Below, piece after piece: positions 1 through 10,354 of a DNA stretch of 22,374 nt; the first letter of the stretch is position 1, and every line of letters starts with the position of its first letter. The stretch is from Mnemiopsis leidyi (taxonomy: Eukaryota; Ctenophora; Tentaculata; Lobata; Bolinopsidae), in contig JH152916.1 of NCBI GenBank assembly GCA_000226015.1, forward strand, positions 146,365-168,738, given 5' to 3'. A program made the translations under genes and the position numbers. The notes under the pieces were generated by a model. That model saw only the letters and a program-made list of their open reading frames with translations. It was not told where the DNA came from and made no database searches.

Positions 1-1
<1 letters not shown>

Positions 2-47
<46 letters not shown>
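2..47. repeat. (CT)n microsatellite
   Basis: The window opens with an uninterrupted CT dinucleotide run of about 23 units. It is a simple repeat that may continue past the left edge. It sits just upstream of a CACGTG-rich, promoter-like stretch, so a pyrimidine-rich (GAGA-type on the other strand) promoter tract is possible but not shown. Confidence 0.95.
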
Positions 48-52
<5 letters not shown>

Positions 53-110
53 TCATACTACCAAGTACTGTATTTCCTCCTCACCGTTTCTATTAGGTCA
101 CACGATTGCC

Positions 111-309
111 CACGTGGAAGTCACGTGCTAGGGCACATAGGTAACGTAACCACTGACGACGCTGACCTGCACCACGTGACTAATCGATGCAACGAGACGC
201 GCGCACGTGCAGCACCAAGCTAAATTTAGGTCAGAAAACTGGCCAATCAGAGTAACGGTAAGTTCCACGTGACTTAGCTACGGCCAATGAAATTTTTTTG
301 GGCCACGTG
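111..309. promoter_or_regulatory. Cluster of six CACGTG E-boxes with two CCAAT boxes
   Basis: Six CACGTG hexamers begin at 111, 122, 173, 204, 266 and 304, and GGCCAAT occurs near 241 and 281. One CACGTG per about 4 kb is expected by chance, so six in 200 bp is a strong local excess. CACGTG is the palindromic site of bHLH-zip factors (USF, Myc/Max, MITF/TFEB), and CCAAT is bound by NF-Y. Several sites have the CACGTGAC flank seen in USF/CLEAR-type elements. No start codon or first exon could be tied to the cluster, so the gene it would serve is unknown. It may lie on the minus strand beyond the left edge, or upstream of the exon at 3127. Confidence 0.5.
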
Positions 310-1649
310 GGCAACTTAATTGTGTAGCCATGACAACATATCCGCGTTGAGCTCCAAGGACCTCCCCACCAAATCTTGGTACCTGGGTTAAAGAGGCCCA
401 AACAAGAACAGTAAACACCAAACCGGGGTCAGTTTCCAGTCAACATTACATCAGCAACTTTTATCAAAGAAGTTAAATTGGATAACATCTCAAGATACTT
501 CTCTAGCAGGGGCTGGCTTAGAAATATGATTTTTCAATTGTAAGGTAGACCGAAAATGCATGTCAGAACGCGCTTGCTTGCTGAACAAGTTACACCAAAG
601 TCCCGTTTCGTCTTTGAAGAGTCGATATCCAAAATTCTCATTTCAATAAACTGTCTTACCACAATACGTCAACACTAAATCAGATAGATCAACCCTAATA
701 AAATAAGACGTGTCAATTCGTGAAATGCAGAGACACCATTATATGTATCATTGTAGGTATGTTTTCGATCGTTTCAATTAAATAGAAAGTGACTCAAGTA
801 AGAGGTGATTTAAGTCAGACGAAGCTATTTTCAATCATACATCTGAATTATATATTTATATATTCAATCATATATATTCGAATTTATAAGGTTATCGTAT
901 TTTTGCTACCAGAACGATAAAATATAATGAAAGCTGCGGAAGATCACTGATAGTCGATCTAGGCCGCCCTGTCCACGAAGCATGCACGTAATAGTCATAC
1001 TACTATTTCAAGCTCATTTTTGTACACATTTTGCGGGGATTGCATTCACAAAATCAGCCGTGTTCAGAAAAGACCGGTACCGATAAAAACATTTCCCTTT
1101 AAGCGATAATCTGTTTTTCCCGCATGCATTATGTAAGCTAATGTATTATGTAAGCAACCCACGAAAAGTTAAGTTCACTCTACTTCGAACGACTGATCAG
1201 GATAATGCTTTCGAATTCAGGGATGTGTGTGGATGTGATCTGGACTCAATCCAAAATGTAAAGCTGCCAACACATAAAGTCCATATTTTCGAGTCGCAGT
1301 TAAGCTGTATCACCAGCAGCTTCCATCATATCCTAACTAATGAATCCTTTACTCAACCCTGACCACCGGATCACCCTTTAATGTAAATGTTTCACTAAAG
1401 ATTGTACTTTTAAGCCTCCAGGATCCGAGAATAACTTCGTCCGACTCAGGTGGAGCTTTGCGAAACAGTTTGACGATTAAACTTCCCAAATGCGGTATAT
1501 TCGGAAGACGGGATCATACAGGCTAATAGTTTAATGGGGGAGGCTAACCGTCTGTTTACAGAACAAGAACAATGGTATTTCTGGGTTCATGTTGTACATA
1601 AATAAGTACGGGCCACGACATAACCCGGAAGTACATGACATGAGGACCC
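310..1649. other. Non-coding stretch, no supported gene
   Basis: I see no conserved protein, RNA gene or inverted-repeat element here. Open frames are short and unrecognisable. A 14-bp unit with TATGTAAGC is duplicated around 1128-1155. Small exons without recognisable protein similarity could be missed. Confidence 0.4.
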
Positions 1650-1815
1650 GGCTTATTGTGGACGTATGTGTAGTGTGTATGTCGCCGGTGGCGGCGGCAA
1701 ACGGGCAAATTCTGGTCGCGAGTGTGCGGTGCGTATGTCACCGGTGGCGGCGGCAAATAGGCTTAGTGTGGTCGTATTTGTGTAGTGTGCATATCGCCCG
1801 TAGCAAACTGGCTTA
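1650..1815. repeat. Minisatellite, about 54-bp unit, three copies
   Basis: Three successive units begin at about 1650, 1703 and 1759. Each runs GGCTTA/GGGCAAAT, then a TGTGGTCGT-like segment, then a GTGTATGTC-like segment, then CCGGTGGCGGCGGCAAA. The third copy is diverged, and the start of a fourth (TGGCTTATCTTA) is visible at about 1809. The array is GC-rich against an AT-rich background. The short open frames that cross it on both strands are by-products of the repeat. Confidence 0.8.
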
Positions 1816-3126
1816 TCTTATACGTATATGAAAACTACAAGGCTGGGACTCCCACTGCCAGACACAGTGTACCTCGTTATGGCGTTATTAGAACTGGGTT
1901 TTGACAAAAGATCGGTAGCGGCCATGACATTCGACGGCGTGATTTTTTCTGCTTGTCAGTTTTTAGTGGGCTTTGTGTGACATTTGATTTGTCAAGGAGA
2001 CTGGTATTAAATTGGAAACTTTCTCATAAACACCAAAATTAGGACAAAACCGGTAAATTGCAATGACTTCTGAACGTGTAGCCGCACAGTCTCCTCTTCA
2101 TAGAGCTTGTTTTGGGAGCCTCAAAAAACCACATAAAATTTAAAGATAAAATTAAAATTAGTAAAAGTGGTGGATATACCATGAGATGATTAAGACTGAG
2201 GGAGGTAGGAGGAGAGGGGTTCTGTAGGGCACAGGACAGTCCGGCTGGTGAGTAGGACAGTCCTTGGGGTGGTGAGATGGAGCTGTGAGAGAGACCCTGA
2301 AGAGATAGAGTTGTGAGAGTAGGCGGGAAGGAGAGTAACCAGCGGAGAATATTTTGTAAATGTTAACATTTGGTCAATATCTCGATACCTTAATATTTAA
2401 GTAAATATCTTAGTAAATATTGTAGTCAATTTCTTAGTAAATATCTGGTTAATATCTTAGTTTACATTTGAAAATAACTTTACATTGCACTGATTTTTGA
2501 GACTTGGTGATTTCATCTTTCATATTCTATTTGCTCCAGGAAAACATGAAACATAAAAACAGCTTAAGATTTTCGTCATTCACGGATTGTTTGTCTTTGA
2601 TGTTTCTAAAATCCAGCTGTTCATTAAATAATACTCTTGTCTGATGAACTAAGTCTTCTAGCCCATGCATCAAATTGTCCCAAGATTCATTAGCGGCCAA
2701 CTTCTCATAACAAGTTAATGGTAACTTCCCAATTACACTCAACTCCACTACACTATTAATGAGGTCAACAGAGGTGTTACTAAAAATAGCACCCAAGATC
2801 CGGGTATCAAGACCACGCCCTTCTCATCCTGGCAGCGGGTGGTGTGTAGAGCAGAGTATGTTGCAGGGCCGCCGGGGCGTTTAGTAGGGCATAATGACGG
2901 GTAAATTTTTAATTTTCTAGCGCACCATTCTAATGGAATCTGAAATAATTTACAAAAATATATTTCATTTTTTGAATAATTCCTGGTAGATGTAAACTTG
3001 ATAAAACGATAGGGGCTCGGTAAAGGATTTTGCTGACGTGAAAAAGTTAAAAGGCTAGTGATGGTATTTTTCGTCAGAATTTATCAGACTGCTGACGGTG
3101 AATATTTATCGATATATTAATTTCAG
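1816..3126. other. Spacer with AT-rich degenerate repeats
   Basis: There is no supported gene. Positions 2200-2340 are purine-rich with GGACAGTCC repeated. Positions 2342-2460 contain a degenerate array of an AGTAAATATCTT-like 12-mer. A minus-strand open frame at 2527-2796 is discussed among the rejected items. The final 100 bases lead into a plausible splice acceptor at 3126. Confidence 0.4.
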
Positions 3127-3297
3127 GCTTGGGAAAGAACAAAACTCTTAGACGCAATAAATGCTAAAATCGCAGGTTTCTCTGAAATTTTTGGGCCGAT
3201 TTGTTTTTACCCACGAAAAGCACTTTTAAAACTTGCTGAACAACACTTAGAAACAGTCCCTCCAGTATTATATAAAGAATTCAAAAAACATCTATAA
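3127..3297 (+). CDS. Possible terminal exon of an unrecognised gene (56 codons plus stop)
   Basis: A splice-acceptor-like TTAATTTCAG ends at 3126. Only phase 0 reads onward without an early stop, giving 56 codons and a TAA at 3295-3297. The peptide starts AWERTKLLDAINAKIAGF and ends LETVPPVLYKEFKKHL. It is amphipathic and mixed-charge, with balanced residue use that looks more like a real protein than a chance frame in AT-rich DNA. I could not identify upstream exons or a family. It may be the last exon of a gene driven from the CACGTG-rich region, or part of a decayed gene. Length and composition are the only support. Confidence 0.35.
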   Translation, partial: AWERTKLLDAINAKIAGFSEIFGPICFYPRKALLKLAEQHLETVPPVLYKEFKKHL

Positions 3298-4834
3298 CAT
3301 CACGTGTATTTTATACTATTACAAAAAACAAAGCCTTCATGTACATCCGGCGGTGGTCAATTAGCCGAGGTGTTGACTTAGACTCGCATGTGTGCTACTG
3401 CTATATAGGCATGTTATGTGAGAATATTCCTAAGAACGTCTACACTTTCGCCCGAACCGTCGAAGCTTCAGTTCCAGTACATTTTCACGTTTATCAACTT
3501 TTACAAAAAGTCACGAACTAATGTGAATTTTCCAAACTTTCGATGGTCCAAAAACCCTAAATTGTTTTTACTCGAGGTTATATGTGTTGTTAATTATGAG
3601 TAGAAAATTGGGCTGGGTTTTCGGGTAGAAAAATGGATGACGCAACCCGGTGATTACACGACAACTGCTTATCTCGGCTGCACCAGTGGGGTAAAACGAT
3701 TTGTTTTTCTTCCCGGTATGCTTGGACCGCAATTAAGAATCAGTCAACACTCGCCGAGAAATTGTTACTATTTTCCCCGAGAAAATGATGGAATTAGTAA
3801 TGTAAATATTCAGGGTTTGGAGCTTGGTACAGGAAGATTTGTGTGCTGGAGTTAGGGATGCTGACTAGTTTTATGATAGAAATTAGTACTGATGTAAACT
3901 TGGAGGTTGGAATTTATCTTAATTCAGCGGGAAAGATCGAGGTTTAGTGATGGTGAGGCAGAATCTATCCGAAATTTTCAGCGGAAAGCAAATTTAAAAT
4001 GTGTTAGAAATTTTAAAAATGCTCTCATGAATCCCCTTTATGATATCAACAGATACGGTTAACGTTATTGAGGCAATTTTCCTCTTTCTAAAATGACAGT
4101 TCCAAATATCGAACCGAAACAACGTAATTTTAGGTAATATCAGGTCCTTCTAATTCTATCCAATTTATCAATATAAGATATGGGTCAATCATTTTTAGGC
4201 TAAATGTCGAGTCCGATAAGAAAATAGAATTCTCCTGTAAGCAACCGCAATACAAATAGTATTTGATGCTTGTTTTATTGTTTCATAGTTGTATTAACTG
4301 CTTAGTATATAACAATATAATCGAGCATGAGTCTTGGCATCAATGTACAAGCAAATGTTTTGAAAATGATCGCGGATCGACTGCAGAACTCCTGATTTCA
4401 ACTAACCTGCATAACAATGTCTGGGGAAGTCTGGTTGAAGTACATTGACTGCGTATTTGAATCTGTTGGAGAATGAATGTCGTAGACGCTGTTCAGATTG
4501 TTCAGACTTAAATTTCTCGTTTGAAGGGTGGCAACCAGTCCACTGCCATAATGCTCCATAAAGCCAACTTCCGGAATTCAATGAGGACTAGCAAGACACG
4601 GCCAAATTGAACCCCTAATTCTGTCTCATCAATTCACAAAAAAGTTCGTTAATACAACTCCCTCTGTCTTTGAAGCAGATACAATGAACTCAACGGACAG
4701 ATGACAACACAAACAACCTACGGCAACATTAGCTTGTAGAATAAACCACGCTAGACCTGCAAAATATTTGCACTTTTATCCAGTGCCGAAATTCAGTATC
4801 TCAAAGCGCTAAGATATATTCTGTGACAGCAAAT
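3298..4834. other. Non-coding stretch, no supported gene
   Basis: Several short plus-strand open frames occur (for example 3637-3855 and 4263-4448), but none has clear splice context or a recognisable domain. The first of these contains a heptapeptide that recurs at about 10857 (see findings). The stretch at 3870-3990 weakly resembles 2990-3090, both with GATGTAAACTTG followed by TAGTGATGGT, which suggests an old dispersed repeat. Confidence 0.35.
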
Positions 4835-5193
4835 TGCGCGGCGCGCAATAAATGAATAACTTGAATGAAATTTAGTGGTAAGTATAAGTATATTGCGCAT
4901 AAAACTTCAATTAAGTAATTGGTTCTTGTTATTAATTCAAATAATTAATTTGACTATGCAATGCATAAAAATTCATCCAGAAATTTACTGAATCGTTTTA
5001 TTTAATCCATTGTTTTATTTATTTGACTTTGTCCGACCCTCATTCAAAGCAAATATAATATCATAATTTAAATTCATTTAATAAATTAATTTTAATTTTG
5101 CTAATTCATATCAAAATTGAAAAATTGACAAATTGAAAAATAGATTATTGAATTTTTAAAGATCAGTACCGAAGTACAGCGCGCGGCGCGCAA
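4835..5193. repeat. AT-rich core flanked by two GC-rich near-palindromes
   Basis: Two copies of GCGCGGCGCGCAA occur at about 4837-4849 and 5182-5194, in the same orientation. They bracket about 330 bp of very AT-rich sequence. Each copy is a near-palindrome (TTGCGC..GCGCAA). Just outside the left copy is CAGTGCCGAAATTCAG and just before the right copy is CAGTACCGAAGTACAG. The arrangement may be a decayed mobile element or a structured repeat. No target duplication is clear. Confidence 0.4.
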
Positions 5194-5785
5194 ATTACAA
5201 AAATCAAGGTAAGTCGAATCTAGTGAAAATCCGATGTCTCATAAATCGAGCGCTATTTTGATCTTCAAGTACGAATTTCCATTTTAGCCCATGGAATCTC
5301 GGTTACTTTTTTAAGGCGGGCCGAGACCTAAAGTCTGTCGTTTCCTAATTTCAAATTTGGTTGAAGTTTCCATTCATTTGGAGGCACTAGTGTCCTTGCA
5401 GAATTCCTGATTCACTGAGGACCGCCTTTGTCTTACAAGTTGTCTGAAATAAGCAAATTTTACTCGAATTGTGGTTTAGTCATAGAGATTTATAGCGATA
5501 CATTTTCATAGTTATCGTTTTATCGTTTTTACGCGAAACTTTTTTTTTCGTTAATTGGTTTTTGGGTTTGACTATCGGCTAGGGTCTTTTTTCGTATGAC
5601 TGACTTAATAAACAGCAATTGAGCTTACTGAGCTTGCTGGGCTTTTTATGTTCCTCCGGATTGTGCCTGCAAGGCCATTCTATTCTAAGAGCGTTCTGAT
5701 TTGATTTTGGCGGATATTTATAGCTTTATTTGACCGATATGTAAGATGCCTTTACCTATTTACCGTTCAATTGTCCTATTCGGAG

Positions 5786-6064
5786 CAGTGGCGTAACGTT
5801 GTAGGTCTAGCCAATAGGGTGCCCCTCGGCGATGAAAATGCGCCCCTAAGTGGCGCCCCTGGTGTAAGGGCTTACTGGGAGCAAATTGTGAAAAAATGGC
5901 AGGAAAATCTAAGTAAAAGTGAAGTTATTAAACCAAACACGCAATTTTGCTAGTCGCGCAGTTAATCTTGCAAAATTGTCCGATATTTTTATGACGATTT
6001 GGCGCCCCCTTATGACGGCGCCCCCCGGCGTAGCCGGGGTGGCCGGGGCATCGTTACGCCGCTG
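5786..6064. mobile_element. hAT-type MITE (non-autonomous DNA transposon)
   Basis: The element begins CAGTGGCGTAACG and ends with the inverted counterpart CGTTACGCCGCTG, giving 13-bp terminal inverted repeats with one mismatch. It is flanked by a perfect 8-bp direct repeat ATTCGGAG (5778-5785 and 6065-6072). The 8-bp duplication and CAG..GGCGTAAC ends are hallmarks of the hAT superfamily. At 279 bp it cannot encode a transposase, so it would have been moved in trans. The interior is rich in GGCGCCCC motifs. The 61-codon open frame overlapping its left end is not a gene. The intact duplication suggests a fairly recent insertion. Confidence 0.9.
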
Positions 6065-6072
6065 ATTCGGAG

Positions 6073-6577
6073 CTTACAGTCATCCAAACGCTAGCTGATG
6101 TTCTTCGAAGACTAGGATTAAGAAAGAATTGTGCAATTTTCAGGTCCACCCTATAAATTTACTATATATGGTAATGGAGACTTTTGGGAACTTTCTGATA
6201 AAGTTTAAAATCTAATTTTAAGTGGAAATTATTTGGATAACGAGTTTAGGCACAGCAACAAACGCCCTACTCCCATAAGTACCCATTAGTACCCTGGCGT
6301 TTGCGGAGGCAACTCTCCTCAAAAGATATCCCCTGACGTCGCCATGTAACAACAACGTTTTGGAACCCGGACTAAAATTTGACGAAAAATCGATTGAGAA
6401 ATTTCCCGAGGTTCAAAAATTTTTGGTTAAGTGTCTTTTCTGAGGTGGTTGCCACCACCCTAATTATTCATTTGTATATTTACACAGTGTTGCCATCACA
6501 TGTGTAATGTGATGTAAGCTATCCTGAAACTAAAAGTAATTAAATTAGTCAAGAATCAATAATTATAAACCTTTAGA
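6073..6577. other. 5' flank of the DEK_C/SWIB gene
   Basis: This stretch runs from the hAT element to the start codon at 6578. I see no clear TATA box or open frame. A short inverted pair AAACGCC/GGCGTTT lies at about 6265-6303. The last 100 bases are AT-rich and presumably hold the promoter and 5' leader. Confidence 0.35.
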
Positions 6578-9500
6578 ATGCCGTCCCAGAAAGAGTTGGT
6601 ATCATCGATCAAAGAGATCCTCAAAGTCGCAGATTTGGACAGCCTTTCAGCGAAACAAGTCAGGTAATCAGTGAACTAATTTAAATCGAATGCCTTGTAT
6701 CTATGGATCTATAATTTAACTTAAGTGTAGTAAGTTACTTATATAAGTCTGATGATGTGCAATATACTATGAAAATTACTGAATTTTAGTGTACTTATAG
6801 CATTCTTTGTCTGGTAACTTTGTCTGTTGTTACTTTGTCTGTTGTAACTTTGTCTATTGTAACTTTGTCTGTTGTAGCTTTGTCTGCTGAACTTTGTCTG
6901 TTGTAGCTTTGTCTGCTGAACTTTGTCTGTTGTAACAGGTAACTTTGTCTGTGCATCTTGTGCAGAGTACAAACCGATGCATCATAACCCTGATTTGTCT
7001 GATTTCAGGAAGCAATTAGAAAAAGAATATGGGTGCGATTTGACAGAGCACAAGAAATTCATAGACAAGTCCATTATGGAGCTTATTGATGAGATGGGTA
7101 AGAGTATAAGTTATTCTAGCTGTTTAACTTTATGTGTTTAAAACTAAATCTCAATCTTAACTCCTGTAAAACATAACTTAAATATTCAGAATCAGAAGGT
7201 GAAGAAGTGCAAGAGAGTAAGAAACGTGCTCCATCACCGAAACCAGGTATTTGCTGTTCATTTGGGTACAAATAAGTGACTTCAAAAAGGAAAACGTGTA
7301 CTGAAAAGGTATTGTATGATGCAATATTTACCGTGTCCCTCGATTTACGGAGCCTTCTTCCTTTCCCCCAATATTTCTCAATACAGTAAAACCTCTATCT
7401 ACCGTACCTCTATTTACCGTGTCCCTCGATTTACCGGGCCTTCTCCCTTTCCCCCGGGAGGCCCGGTAAATAGAGGTTTTACGTGTGTAGAAGGTAGTAC
7501 TGCATGATAGTGTTAGTACAGTCGTTAGTCATGTCCAATTCCTCACCTTTTTGCATCCCATTAAACTTTTATCCTTAGGATAAATTGAAGAACTGATTAA
7601 TAAGAACTTAATAGAGATAATGAAATGATCGGCCTTGCAAACAGGTTCACTTTGTTGCCGCTTTTTTGCATAGAAATACCTAGGAAGTTGTAGTAATTTC
7701 GCGTATCGGTGGACGAGTCAAACTAAATCTTTAAGGAGTTTTAGGAGAATTTCGATGTAAATAATGCATGTTGTTAATTAGTGGACAGTAAACAAGATGT
7801 TTTTCAGAGTCACCATGTCCTATTTCATAATCAGGAAGGAAAACCACTGATAATACAAGATTAAGGTGAATAGTGGCAGGCAAAAAAGTAGTTCCTATCT
7901 TGTTTACTGACACACTCATTAAATGTTTAAGTGACAATAATACGTTTAAATTTCAATTTAGGCACAAAGACCACGCTTGATAGAATCTGGAAAATGAAAA
8001 TTTATTCCATCAACACACGTTTCTTCTCGTTATCAATTAAAACCGATTAGGTAATGATAATAAAATGATCTGTCTCGTCAGAATGGATTGAGTTTTTAAG
8101 TAACTTAGTTTGACCCGCAACTGCCATGGCCCGATGTTCAAACAAAATTATCTATTCAACAAACAGCATTAAGGAAATTATAGGGGGGTTGATAGACATA
8201 AATAGATACGATTTTGTTGTTGCAGAAGCTTTCAATAAACATGTCTTAATCGTCGTCAACAGCATTAAGGCATCTACTAACAGCATGAATTATTTACTCT
8301 GGTTATACGTGCGTATGTTAACTAGGTTTAGGAGAGTTTGGCACAGGACATCTGAATCAGGTGCGTCCTCCTCCAGCACAGTATAGAGTTGTTAATGTAG
8401 TACAGTCATCCCCCGATTTACCGGGCCCCGAGTTACCGGGTCCCCCGATTTACCGGACCTCATTCCTTTTCCCCGAAATTTATTTTATTCCCAAGGCAAC
8501 TGTTAAATTTTGTTGACAAAACTATGTAATACAGTCGGACTGACACTTTTTACTTATTTAACATTGTTCCATGACAAAAAGACGGAATATAGACACATAC
8601 GACGTAATATAGACTTATAAGAGACAATTTAGACCCAATTACGGCCTCAAATGGCATCCCCCGATTTACCGGCCCCCCGATTTACCGTGCATTTTTGCTT
8701 TCCCCCGAAAAGCCCGGTAAATCGGGGCATGACTGTATAACTAGGAACACTAAACAGGTTGTGTGTCTGGGTAATGCTCTAACAATCTATGTTGAACCTT
8801 TTAGTTTTTTAAGTTTGTGAAGCCAGCAGGTAGTGAATTGAACAAGTTAGCCTTTCTTATTCTGAATGTCCAATAACTTTTAAGAAATTATGTTTCAAGT
8901 CTTCTAAGTTCAAGACAGCTCCCCAGAAATACCGTTCTCTCAGCTTAACACCAGCAAAGCCGTCCTGAGAATAAAACAAATCATTCAATAAAACAAATCA
9001 TTTATTTTTTACACCGCAATCAAAATATATTGTATATAACAATTGTATGTATTGTATAAGCAGTCACAGCAATTAATCTCGGGATAAGATATAGGCACTA
9101 AGAACCCATGTAGTAATGTTCCTAACTCAGTCTGAGTACTCTAACGCGACTCTCTCGATATGTTAACTCTCAGATTCTGCTTGAGAGTTGAGGAGTACTG
9201 AATTGGACTGTTTCAGAGTAAAATGGATGTTGCCTCATTTATATGGATTTATTGAGGGAGTAGCTCACAACCTCATATTTTTCTCGTGGAGATACATATA
9301 TTGTTGTTCTTAGACAAATCTATCAGGGTATTCGGGTCCTGTTGTAACAAATGTACAGTTGAACACTTTTACAATATACATACTTTTTAACATTTTTTAA
9401 CATTTCAGAAAAGAATCACAAAAAAGCCAAACCAGAACAGAGTTCCGATGGTAAGAACAGATAATTGTACAAGACGTCTTCAATCTCGACAATGTTACAA

Positions 9501-10307
9501 CACGATTTGTTCAGCTATACACGATATCAAATACTTTCCCACTGCTCATTTTGGCAAAATCACCGGGTAGCGGGTTAGGAGGCTGAGAAATAGTAACGCT
9601 TCGACAGGCCCCTAATCCCTATATTCTCTTAGTGAAAGATCTCTAACCCCTATATTCTCTTAGTGACATATCTTTATTCGCGAATTTCACAGTAACAGAT
9701 CTCTTATTCCTATGTTCGTACAGTGACAGATCTCTTATCCCTATGTTCTCTGAGTTATTCTCACTGCATTCTCTACTCCAGACGAGTCAGTTTCGTCAGG
9801 GTCAGACACAGAAATCACAGACGCAGCCCCAAAACGATCAGCCTCAAAAACCCCCAAAAAACGTGAGTAGAATTGAAATTATTTCATAATTAGAATCTTT
9901 GATTAACCAGATTTCTTCTTTTAAGAGTGAATGGATTATGCAGGACTGATGTCATTTAAAAAACCTTTCTAGTATTGCGAAAATAAACCTAAGGCTGTAG
10001 TCACTGTATCTGTCTCGACAGTTATCTTATTGACATATTACAGCGTGTCAACCATAACACGATTTCAACATTTTATTACAATTACTGCGACATTATTTCA
10101 ACATTTTATCTATTCATTCATTCAGGTGGAAAATCAGCAAGTACTAATGGTATGTGCTGTTTCTATGACTTACACCCTTCGTAATTTTATTTAAGCTTGA
10201 ATTGGGTGTCTAACATGTTAATTTCGATTGCTGCTTCGCCATTCCAGTTTGAAAGCGAATTTTATCAATTTTGTTTATAAATTTTGACTTTCTTTTCCAC
10301 GTAAGCT

Positions 10308-10354
<47 letters not shown>

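Noticed and set aside
1556..1831. Overlapping open frames on both strands
   Set aside because: They are by-products of the GC-rich 54-bp minisatellite.
2527..2796. Minus-strand open frame of 89 codons with protein-like composition
   Set aside because: It begins at TTG with no convincing splice sites or recognisable domain, and no companion exons were found. Composition alone is not enough.
5771..5953. 61-codon open frame
   Set aside because: It overlaps the left half of the hAT MITE and has no transposase similarity.
6739..6972. Minus-strand frame with Arg-Gln-Ser-Tyr-Asn repeats
   Set aside because: It is the translation of the intron 1 minisatellite and lies opposite the DEK_C/SWIB gene.
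9127..9225. Inverted repeat involving CAGTC..GAGTACTC and GAGTACT..GGACTG
   Set aside because: The arms align only with several gaps, so it is too weak to call as an element.
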